Assembly (NCBI GenBank): GCA_049600855.1
Contig: JBMYQA010000001.1
Span: 1-64,000 of the forward strand
Origin: JBMYQA01 sp049600855
Lineage (GTDB): Bacteria; Bacteroidota; Bacteroidia; Cytophagales; Flammeovirgaceae
Direction: 5' to 3'
Length of the DNA: 64,000 nucleotides
The translations under genes were made by a program, and so were the position numbers. The first letter of the stretch is position 1, and each line of letters opens with the position of its first letter. The notes under the pieces are model-generated. The model did no database searches, was not told the origin of the DNA, and was given only the letters and a program-made list of their open reading frames with translations. Positions 39,492 through 47,004 of this stretch are shown here, one piece after another.

Positions 39492-40547
39492 TTATTGGAT
39501 TTGGAAATAAGAAATCTCGCCATTTGTATGAATCGGTATCATTTCTTTTGGCGGAATACCGACTTCTTTCAGCGTAAAGCTTTCAGGAAACTGATTAAGC
39601 ACCGTCTCTGTATGAAGCATATAGTTCCAGCCACATTTTTTGCATAACTGTAAACGATCAAAAAGTTGATGATCGGTGTTGATGTCTCCACAATTGTGAC
39701 ACTTTTGATGAATGGGGTGTTCGTGCCACAATAAGGCTATTGCCTGTTTGGGCAAGTAAGTTAGAAGATCTTTGATTCGAGCTTCGCGATTGATGGGAAC
39801 TAAGGTAATTTCTTCTTGTATAGGTACATGAAGCATACAGTTCGGATCGCGTTTGACAAACACTTTATGAGTCATACCCGTAATGCCATTTACTCGAATG
39901 TAAAAGCTTTCTGAAAATAAGCCCATCAAATGCCGAATGGCGAACGTAGCCATAATGGAACCGACAAATGAAGTCATCAAAATAGAAGCACCAATGACGG
40001 GACTTACCGCTTCTGTGGAACAACTTGCTCTCCCACTTTGAGACGATAGCTGCTCGCACGCATAACAAGCATGTTCAACATTCATGAAGAGCCGAACCTC
40101 TCCTCCCCAAGCTTGAGTTCCTCCATCAATGTAAGGCGTTTGTACTAAATTGCACCGCCCAGCGATTTCAATTCTTGTTTGATCAGAATCAACAGCGCTA
40201 ATCACTAAATCAGCCTCTTGAATTTCCCCTAATCCAATACTATTGATGAATACTGAGTCCCGCGTATCAATCGCTAAATCAGCTATAAACTCAGTTAAGT
40301 TTTGTTTTACTACATCAACTTTTTTCTGATCAATATCTGTTTCTTTAAAAAGGGAACAACGGCTTAAATTGGAAACACTCACCTGATCTGGATCACAAAT
40401 AATGAACTGTCTAATGCCCGCAAATGCAAGTAATCGAATGACTTCATTGCCCAATGCGCCCATGCCAACAATAATCACTAGCGCTTGTTCTAATTTTTTT
40501 TGATTCCATTCAGGAATTAATTTGTGGCGTTCAAATTGGGGTTTCAT
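39492..40547 (-). CDS. E1-like (ThiF/MoeB/UBA) adenylating enzyme
   Basis: I chose the ATG at 40547, four bases overlapping the RING-like gene stop (ATGA); the longer ORF adds 46 unconserved residues. It is 351 residues. The nucleotide-binding part has GMGALG at 28-33 and DPDQVSVSNLSRCSLFKETD, the signature of E1-like adenylation domains. Asp120 follows in VISAVDSDQTR. A likely catalytic Cys176 sits in SCSTEAVSPVIGA. Two zinc pairs are visible: CYAC (161-164) and CHNC/CKKC (283-286, 302-305). It would activate the C-terminus of the ubiquitin-like protein and pass it to the E2 encoded next. Confidence 0.92.
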   Translation of the reverse strand: MKPQFERHKLIPEWNQKKLEQALVIIVGMGALGNEVIRLLAFAGIRQFIICDPDQVSVSNLSRCSLFKETDIDQKKVDVVKQNLTEFIADLAIDTRDSVFINSIGLGEIQEADLVISAVDSDQTRIEIAGRCNLVQTPYIDGGTQAWGGEVRLFMNVEHACYACEQLSSQSGRASCSTEAVSPVIGASILMTSFVGSIMATFAIRHLMGLFSESFYIRVNGITGMTHKVFVKRDPNCMLHVPIQEEITLVPINREARIKDLLTYLPKQAIALLWHEHPIHQKCHNCGDINTDHQLFDRLQLCKKCGWNYMLHTETVLNQFPESFTLKEVGIPPKEMIPIHTNGEISYFQIQ

Positions 40548-41134
40548 ATATTTACTCTTTTGGAGGTGGCAGGACAAAACAGCTTGTCTACATGAGACTT
40601 CCATTCTCCCCAGCAATTCAGCCCTCGGAAGGGATCCCAATGAATGGTTACCCGACATTGTGGAGCTGATGGATGGCAAGGGCAAACTACAATAATATCG
40701 GTTGGTCGTAATGTATGGCTACAGATTGCGCACTCATGCCGTTTAAATCCATGCTTAGGAGGCGCAAGCAACAACTGTGCATTTTCGTCAGCCGGGTTAA
40801 GGTAGTAAACTTGAAGTCCGTTTGGCGGCGGGTAGGTTTCTAATATCCCAGCATAAAATTCATTGAGGGTACCAGAGTCGATGTGATCGTCTTGAAAGTT
40901 ATTTCCAGAGCACGGCAATAATCGACTGTTGTGTCTTACAGTTCCATCTGCCGATATGGTTACCTCGTCATCTAACCGAAAAGTATGCCCACACTCAACA
41001 CAGCGTTTGTGTAACCAAGGGGAGTAAATCGTAGTGGTTGCATAGTCACTGTTCAGCTTATGATCATTATATGGATCCATAGCTGAAGTCAAAGCTTCTT
41101 GAAAAGAAATTTGTTCTTGATTTTGTTTCTCCAT
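40544..41134 (-). CDS. RING-like zinc-binding protein, candidate E3 ligase
   Basis: 196 residues, soluble. Two cysteine-rich zinc-binding stretches are visible. The first has C45, C48 and C75 in KRCVECGHTF and LLPCSG. The second, at 135-190, has C135, C138, C151, C153, H154, C160, H165, C174 and C187 in HECAICSHTL, CPCHPSAPQC, VTIHWDPF, NCWGEW and FCPATSK. This layout is like the bacterial RING-type domains known next to E1/E2 genes. It is first in the operon and its stop overlaps the E1-like start. The ligase role is inference. Confidence 0.72.
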   Translation of the reverse strand: MEKQNQEQISFQEALTSAMDPYNDHKLNSDYATTTIYSPWLHKRCVECGHTFRLDDEVTISADGTVRHNSRLLPCSGNNFQDDHIDSGTLNEFYAGILETYPPPNGLQVYYLNPADENAQLLLAPPKHGFKRHECAICSHTLRPTDIIVVCPCHPSAPQCRVTIHWDPFRGLNCWGEWKSHVDKLFCPATSKRVNI

Positions 41135-41468
41135 ATCCTTTATTGTTTTGTTGAATCACCTCATGATTTTGCCCGAGCATCATGATGGATATTGTTGTTT
41201 TAGCGTACTGATTTTTTTTAGACTATTTGTATCGAAAAGGAGTTTTTAATGCGATTTGATAGAGCTAAATGTATTTATAATTTGAGAGAACTAGGCGTTT
41301 TTGAGCCCAGATTACCGATAAACAACCCCATAAAATACTCATTTACCATGAGATGATTATACATTTTTGGGGCAGTTAGCTTTCTGAATTAGGCATAAAA
41401 AAAGAGCCCGATTCAGCACTATGGCTAGATCGAACTCCACATTATTCAGCCTGTTGGAATCAGCTATT
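41135..41468. other. Intergenic region upstream of the ubiquitin-like operon
   Basis: 334 bases between two minus-strand genes. It should hold the operon promoter, but I find no TAnnTTTG box. The end nearest the DUF4431 gene has a minus-strand T-run (AAAAAAA at about 41397-41403) that may mark that gene's terminator. No ORF is convincing. Confidence 0.4.
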
Positions 41469-41834
41469 TCACCCTCCGTTAATTTCACTGACCTTGATGC
41501 AAACGTCACGCCTATGATGTTCGTTAACGGCACCAAATAGTTCACCTGTTATTTCAATCGGCTTGTTTTTATAGCGCAGAATTTTGTGTTCTTGAATGCT
41601 CAATTGTATTTCAGTAACTCCATTTTTAGCATCCCATTCGTCACTCGCGTTTAAGCTAATTTCTTGATCTAATTTTAGTACATAAGTCACATAAGAACCT
41701 CCTGCGGGTAAATCATAATCAACTGTACTGACTACTCCTTTTAAAGTAGCCTCATCATGATAATTGTAAGAACTTTGTGAGGTAAAGGCACACAAAACCA
41801 TAGAGAGTAAAGCTAAATAGGTAATTTTTTTCAT
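41469..41834 (-). CDS. Secreted DUF4431-like protein
   Basis: 121 residues with a signal peptide or lipoprotein-like start (MKKITYLALLSMVLCAFTSQ; the Cys15 could be lipidated but lacks a clear lipobox). The mature part has the DUF4431 pattern: TLKGVVSTVDYDLPAGGSYV, VLKLDQEISLNASDEWDAKN, GVTEIQLSIQEHKILRYKNK, IEITGELFGAVNEHHRRDV. The function of this family is unknown. Confidence 0.75.
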   Translation of the reverse strand: MKKITYLALLSMVLCAFTSQSSYNYHDEATLKGVVSTVDYDLPAGGSYVTYVLKLDQEISLNASDEWDAKNGVTEIQLSIQEHKILRYKNKPIEITGELFGAVNEHHRRDVCIKVSEINGG

Positions 41835-42083
41835 TTGTTTTAATTGTTAATCATATATTTTGATACGCTATTCATTAACGTATGTTTAGCAGTGTTTACT
41901 TTTTGTCAAAACAATTTAGGCTTGACTTGAACTTTAGCAGACTTACTTAGTAAGTTAAACTAGCATGATCATATAATTAAAAATGATCATTAATTCATTT
42001 ATAAATTACTATTTTTACTTGAAAACCGACAAAAAGCACTTATAAATTATGTAATGTGCGTTAAATAGAGCAGATGGATAAAT

Positions 42084-42614
42084 TCATATCTTATACACAT
42101 TCAACTCTTTTACTTTATCCTTTAAGTTTTTTAGGCAGCTATTCATTCTTTTCTCTACCGCTTTTACACTGATGTCTAAAGATTCCGCAATTTCACGGTA
42201 CGACATTTTATCGATTCGACTCATTAAAAATACTTCGCGTTGCTTTTCGGGTAGTGTGGCTATGGCATTTTCCAACGCTTCTTTAAATTCCTGCTCTTGT
42301 GCAATAAACTCAGGACTTTGATGATCGCGGTCAGTATGTGGACGTTTTTCAAAATTCAGTTTAACCTTTTGATGTCGGACCACATTTAAAAATAGTCGAT
42401 TGGCTACTGTTAACGCAAAACCCAAGGCTTTTTCAAAAATGACTGTTTTGCAGTTTTGCCACATCTTTATGAAAGCATCTTGGGCAATGTCTTCTGCTTT
42501 GTCTAAATCTCCAATTTTATAATATACAAAATTGCGCACAGCCGTGATATGCGTTTCATACACGAGCTGAAAAGTAGATTCTTCACATACAGATTTTTCT
42601 TGTTTCTTCTCCAT
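42084..42614 (-). CDS. ECF-type RNA polymerase sigma factor
   Basis: I chose the ATG at 42614 (MEKKQEKSVCEESTFQ), 8 codons inside the longest ORF. It is about 176 residues. Sigma region 2 is at VYYKIGDLDKAEDIAQDAFI and KMWQNC; region 4 is at ALENAIATLPEKQREVFLMS, MSYREIAESLDISVKAVEKR and MNSCLKNLKDKV. Such factors direct RNA polymerase to special promoters. No FecR-type anti-sigma gene is next to it, so its control is unclear. Confidence 0.92.
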   Translation of the reverse strand: MEKKQEKSVCEESTFQLVYETHITAVRNFVYYKIGDLDKAEDIAQDAFIKMWQNCKTVIFEKALGFALTVANRLFLNVVRHQKVKLNFEKRPHTDRDHQSPEFIAQEQEFKEALENAIATLPEKQREVFLMSRIDKMSYREIAESLDISVKAVEKRMNSCLKNLKDKVKELNVYKI

Positions 42615-42643
42615 AGAAGCTCCATAGCCTTGATACATTCAAA

Positions 42644-42651
42644 CAAATATA
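42644..42651 (-). promoter_or_regulatory. Candidate -7 box for the ECF sigma gene
   Basis: The minus strand reads TATATTTG, an exact TAnnTTTG match, 29 bases ahead of the chosen start. Confidence 0.5.
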
Positions 42652-43105
42652 ATTGAGCTGAATGAAATAGGTATATTAGGATTGATTATAATTTGAAATT
42701 CCCCATCAATCTTAACTTGGGGGAGTGGCTAAACCTGGATTTTTTTTGTCGCAGTTTGGCGTATTTATCGGCAATAAGTGTTATGCCTAAAATTTTAGTT
42801 TAATGCCATGAGGAAGGATTTAAGCTGTGGTAAGCAGCGTAAAATCCATTTCAAAAAGTACATGGATAAGTTTCCTTTAAAAAGTAAATAATTTATCCAA
42901 TTTCGTTGCCTTTGAAAGCTTATAGCTGCTTTTTAGTCCATATTCACGCATTCCAAAGGCTTGATAACTAGATTTTTAGATCATTTCCATCGTTTGAAAT
43001 TTTGGAGGATTGTGCTTTGTAATTTTAAAAGCAGTGACGCTTGAAATAATGCAATTAATTATTTGTAAAATCTAAAATTTATTACTTCGAAGAATAAAAA
43101 ATGTT
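42652..43105. other. AT-rich intergenic region without a gene
   Basis: About 450 bases between the divergently placed sigma gene and the small peptide unit. I see no ORF, strong hairpin or promoter box of note. Confidence 0.5.
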
Positions 43106-43136
43106 TTGGACTTTCGTTGAGCACTGTGTAAACTTG
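43106..43136 (+). promoter_or_regulatory. Candidate promoter for the 17-residue peptide unit
   Basis: TTGG (43106-43109), 19 bases, then TAAACTTG (43129-43136), one mismatch from TAnnTTTG. The ATG of the peptide lies 48 bases downstream. Confidence 0.5.
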
Positions 43137-43184
43137 ATTGTTAGTTATGACTTTATAACTATTTAACCATTAAAATCTTTTACT

Positions 43185-43238
43185 ATGAAATCGATTACAA
43201 AAAGCAACGGAGGAGACATTTTAGGTATCTTAGGATAG
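43185..43238 (+). CDS. Possible 17-residue peptide gene
   Basis: ATG at 43185 encodes MKSITKSNGGDILGILG and a TAG stop. A promoter-like sequence precedes it and a terminator follows 49 bases after the stop, so a transcript of roughly 170 bases is expected. The peptide has a basic start, an internal Gly-Gly and a hydrophobic GDILGILG end. It could be a signalling or membrane-active peptide, or only a chance frame in a small RNA. No processing or export gene is next to it. Confidence 0.4.
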   Translation: MKSITKSNGGDILGILG

Positions 43239-43286
43239 TCTTCAGCCGTGTTCAACAAAACACGACTTATTCAAGAATGGATAGCG

Positions 43287-43315
43287 AACAGCCAAACCTA
43301 ATGGCTGTTTTTTTA
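43287..43315 (+). terminator. Terminator of the small peptide / RNA unit
   Basis: 8-bp perfect stem AACAGCCA (43287-43294) / TGGCTGTT (43302-43309), a 7-base loop, then a T-run. Confidence 0.85.
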
Positions 43316-43457
43316 TTCAGATTGTGAAACGTGTATTTGTTAGGATTACCAAGCGTTTGCTTGGTGGATTCGGTGGGGAAATCAACTTTCGAAAACAGGT
43401 AGATTTCCCCATTTTGTTGATCCAATTTACAGATTTAATGTGCTAGCTGTGCTGCGC

Positions 43458-46400
43458 TCAAAGCTTGAACCCAACCACCAATACATCATCCAACTGCTTT
43501 TCATTCCCTTTCCATGCTTCAAAAGTCTGATCTAGGATTTGCTCTTGCTCGGCAAAGCTCTTTTGGTGGATGTCTAATAATAATTGCCGAAAACGTTTTG
43601 GCATGAACTTCCGATTTTTACTTCCTCCAAATTGATCTTGAAATCCATCGGAAAACATGTAAAATGAAGTAGGTTCGGCATCGAGTAAAATTGTATGCTT
43701 ATTGAATTTACGTTCCTGATCAGGCCGAATTCCTCCAACAGGGAGCTTATTTCCTTTAATAATTTCCAGCTTATTATTCCGAATATATACTAACGGATTT
43801 TTGGCACCAGCGAAATGTAATTTTCGCTCAATCGGGTTGATACTGCAAATGGTCATATCCATGCCTTCTATGCTTGCGCCCTTTTCGCGGGCAAGGCTAG
43901 CGGTGAGCATGGCATGAAGGGCATGTAAAATCTCATCCACTTCGGTGATGCCGTACATGCTTACGGTTTCTTTGAGTAGAGATTGCCCAATTACACTCAT
44001 AAAAGCACCAGGAATGCCATGTCCAGTACAATCAATCGCAGCAATGATGAGATTATCTCCTTCCTTCGTAAACCAGAAAAAATCACCACTCACAATATCT
44101 TTTGGCTTAAAAAATACAAGAGACTCAGGCAGTTCCTCCTTTAGTTTATTTGGATTAATGTGAAGTGCATTTAAGATGCGTTCTGCATAACGAATACTGT
44201 CAAAAGTATCTTTATTCTTCTTTTCAATAATGGCTTTTTGCTCCACTAAGGTGCTGTTTTGTTGGGCTATTTCTTCATTCTTCTGTTGAATTTCCTTTGT
44301 ACGAATCGCCACGACTTCTTCCAAATATTTCTTCTCTAATAAAATGCGGTGGGCATTTAATTTTACGATAGCAAATACTGATACGAACGCAATGAGCAAA
44401 TAACTGAAATACGCGATGGGACTTCTGTACCAAGGAGGTGATACGCTGAAGGCATAAGCGGCTACTTCGCTTTCTTTACCATAAATATTTCGTGCTTTTA
44501 CGCGAAATACATAATCGGATTCAAATAAATCGGTGTACTGTTTTTTGGTATCGGTAGTCCATGACGACCATTGCCCTTCTGCATCATGCCCAACGAGTTG
44601 ATAACTGTATTCATTCAGCTTTTCTTGATCATAGCTCGTAGCAGCATATTCGAAAGTAATGGTGTTATCGGCATAAGGAAGTGCTGGTATTAAATCGGCA
44701 GGTTGTGTCGCAGCTAGTTTTAGCGGATAAAGTTCGTTATCGTGATGATTAAAGTAGTTTCCCCAAAAGATGGTGGAATCGTCATTAATGGCCACATGGC
44801 GGATGAGCGTATTAAAAGCAGGTTTTTCCTCAAAAGCAACCTGATCACTAAACCGATATAGTTTATCTGCACAAAGCCAATAGGAAAAGTTATTTTGCTC
44901 AAAATAGCTGCTATACATTTCCGTTTTAGGAAGGCGTTTAAAAGGTGCCGAATACAACTTGGGGTTTCCATCTACGTAAGATACTTTGCCAATCACACCC
45001 GATGTAAGCAAGCTAGCCACCCATATCGCTTGGTCATTTCCTTCTTCTAATAAATAAACTTGCGTTCCCTTACCCGCAAATTTTTCGCCTAAGTTTGGAT
45101 AAGGCAGAAATGCATCACTTTCAGGGTCATAAGCTAACACGCCTACTTCGGTAGCAGCTAAAACCTTATTTTGTAAAAAGTAGATTTTGGTAAAATCGGT
45201 ATTGGGTACTCCCTTAGTTTCATCATAAATGATCACTTTGGGAGCTTGTGTGTAATCTCGATCAGGAAACGTTAACCGCAGCAACTCGTGTTTATTGGTA
45301 GATACCCAAATGTGATGCTGATTATCTTCACACATGCTCGAAATTTCACCAGGCAGATTATCGAGATGATTCACCTTAACCCAATTGCCTGCCTGATCTT
45401 CCAGTACAGAAAGTCCTCGTACGCCTGCAGCAAAGACGAATTTAGGCTGGTCTTGTTTATGCAATAAGGCCAGTACAGTACTATTATCTAAAATTTGCTT
45501 TGTCGTCTTGTCTTTTTGAACTTCAAATAAACCTACATAGTTTCCTACAAGCAAGGTAGAACGGTTGCCACTTACGTAAGGCATAATTTCCCACGTTTGA
45601 TCTTCAATGCCTGCTATTGCTTCAAATTCGGAGCCATTATGATAGTATAGGCCACGCACGGTAGCTACATACAGCGTTCCATCTATCCGAATGGCATCCG
45701 ATACCGCGCCTTCTAAGCCTTGCCGATCGTCCCAAATGCGGAAAGGTGAATTCATTTCAATTCGAGCAACACCTGTATTTAAGCCAGCCCATAACCCTCC
45801 TGCCTGATCGGTGTAAAGGCAAATCATGACCTCATCTGCTAAACCAAACTTTTTGTTGAGGTATTGCAAAATTTGCCCCTCTTTATTGAAAGCGATGGCT
45901 CCATTACCAATGGTACAAAGCACATACGTGCCATCACTGAGTATGGCTTGATCGTACACGACACCTGACTTGCAAAACTCATTTACGGCTTGTCCTTGAA
46001 AGGGCACAAAACTTCCGCCTTCCTTCAGTTCGAGCAGATAGGCATCTGAGGAATTGGGAATGACAAGAACTTGATCAGTTTCATAAGGCAGCATAGCCTG
46101 AATGCGCATTCCATCAACTTGCTCACCATTAGGAGCTAACTTTAAGGAATCACCCTCAATGGTTAATAGTTGGCCGCCACGTTCTTGCACATAATATTGA
46201 TCATGGATTAAAAAGGAACGCGCCAATCGTTTGTCGTGTTTCCACGCTCGGAATTGGCCTGCTTGCCAGCGTAGAATGTATTTGCTAGTTCGGAAGAATA
46301 CCCCTTCATGATTCGATTGGATATTCCAAACAATGTTAAAATCGAGGTAAGTGGAATCCAGATAAGGCAGGAGGGAATGATAGTGTAAATCACCTGTAGT

Positions 46401-46715
46401 AGTTGGTTGTAAAAAGCCCAATTCATTTTCTGCTCCTACATAAATTACGCCATCATGATAGCCCAATGAGCGAACCGTGGACTTATTAGTGGTGGCAATT
46501 AACTCCCAATGTTGTCCATCGTATTGCAACAAGCCTTTGTTATTACCCACGTAAATGATTCCATTATCATCTTGAATGATGTCCCAGTTTTGAGAACCTG
46601 CATCGTAATCTGCAGGGAGGTAGTGTTGGATGAAAGGCATACCAATTTCCTTTTGTCCAAAAGCAAATGATAGCTGAAAGCAAAGTAAAATGGTAGTAAG
46701 TAGAAGTTGCCTCAT
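43458..46715 (-). CDS. Two-component-regulator-propeller sensor with SpoIIE/PP2C phosphatase output
   Basis: 1085 residues. A signal peptide (MRQLLLTTILLCFQLSFAFG) precedes a large periplasmic part with Reg_prop propeller repeats (for example GIIYVGNNKGLLQYDGQHWE, AGGLWAGLNTGVARIEMNSP) and a Y_Y_Y-type domain (about 675-760). One membrane helix lies at about 770 (IAYFSYLLIAFVSVFAIVKL), then a coiled coil (about 790-840), then a SpoIIE-type PP2C domain with PKDIVSGDFFWF, AIDCTGHGIPGAFMSVIG, DDVLVVGFKL and SDGFQDQFGG. It would sense an external ligand and dephosphorylate a cytoplasmic target. It pairs in type with the soluble phosphatase at 8452. Confidence 0.9.
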   Translation of the reverse strand: MRQLLLTTILLCFQLSFAFGQKEIGMPFIQHYLPADYDAGSQNWDIIQDDNGIIYVGNNKGLLQYDGQHWELIATTNKSTVRSLGYHDGVIYVGAENELGFLQPTTTGDLHYHSLLPYLDSTYLDFNIVWNIQSNHEGVFFRTSKYILRWQAGQFRAWKHDKRLARSFLIHDQYYVQERGGQLLTIEGDSLKLAPNGEQVDGMRIQAMLPYETDQVLVIPNSSDAYLLELKEGGSFVPFQGQAVNEFCKSGVVYDQAILSDGTYVLCTIGNGAIAFNKEGQILQYLNKKFGLADEVMICLYTDQAGGLWAGLNTGVARIEMNSPFRIWDDRQGLEGAVSDAIRIDGTLYVATVRGLYYHNGSEFEAIAGIEDQTWEIMPYVSGNRSTLLVGNYVGLFEVQKDKTTKQILDNSTVLALLHKQDQPKFVFAAGVRGLSVLEDQAGNWVKVNHLDNLPGEISSMCEDNQHHIWVSTNKHELLRLTFPDRDYTQAPKVIIYDETKGVPNTDFTKIYFLQNKVLAATEVGVLAYDPESDAFLPYPNLGEKFAGKGTQVYLLEEGNDQAIWVASLLTSGVIGKVSYVDGNPKLYSAPFKRLPKTEMYSSYFEQNNFSYWLCADKLYRFSDQVAFEEKPAFNTLIRHVAINDDSTIFWGNYFNHHDNELYPLKLAATQPADLIPALPYADNTITFEYAATSYDQEKLNEYSYQLVGHDAEGQWSSWTTDTKKQYTDLFESDYVFRVKARNIYGKESEVAAYAFSVSPPWYRSPIAYFSYLLIAFVSVFAIVKLNAHRILLEKKYLEEVVAIRTKEIQQKNEEIAQQNSTLVEQKAIIEKKNKDTFDSIRYAERILNALHINPNKLKEELPESLVFFKPKDIVSGDFFWFTKEGDNLIIAAIDCTGHGIPGAFMSVIGQSLLKETVSMYGITEVDEILHALHAMLTASLAREKGASIEGMDMTICSINPIERKLHFAGAKNPLVYIRNNKLEIIKGNKLPVGGIRPDQERKFNKHTILLDAEPTSFYMFSDGFQDQFGGSKNRKFMPKRFRQLLLDIHQKSFAEQEQILDQTFEAWKGNEKQLDDVLVVGFKL

Positions 46716-46933
46716 ATACTACAAATTGTAATAGCGTTGTTGATTTGATTGCCCAATGATTCTTTAAAATAACGAAGTACGCATCAATAATTCAATGCTA
46801 ATGGGTAGATGTTCGGGTGAAACAGTGAAGTTTTTGCCTACTTTCTGTAAAATAGGTGCATAAAGTTGGAATCTGCCATGAAATGAAGCTACTTCATGCA
46901 GCTCACAATGATAGCGATTATATAAATTTACTG

Positions 46934-46976
46934 ATCAAAAAAATAGGCCATGTTAAACGTACTGTTAACATGGCCT
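46934..46976 (-). terminator. Terminator of the giant surface-protein gene
   Basis: A 12-bp perfect stem AGGCCATGTTAA (46945-46956) / TTAACATGGCCT (46965-46976), 8-base loop. On the minus strand it is followed by a run of T. Confidence 0.9.
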
Positions 46977-47004
46977 CCTTTGTTGAGTATTACTTAGCTT
47001 AAAT

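Noticed and set aside
40548..40685. Longer start for the E1-like gene
   Set aside because: It would overlap the RING-like gene by about 140 bases with unconserved residues; the ATGA overlap at 40547 is much more likely.
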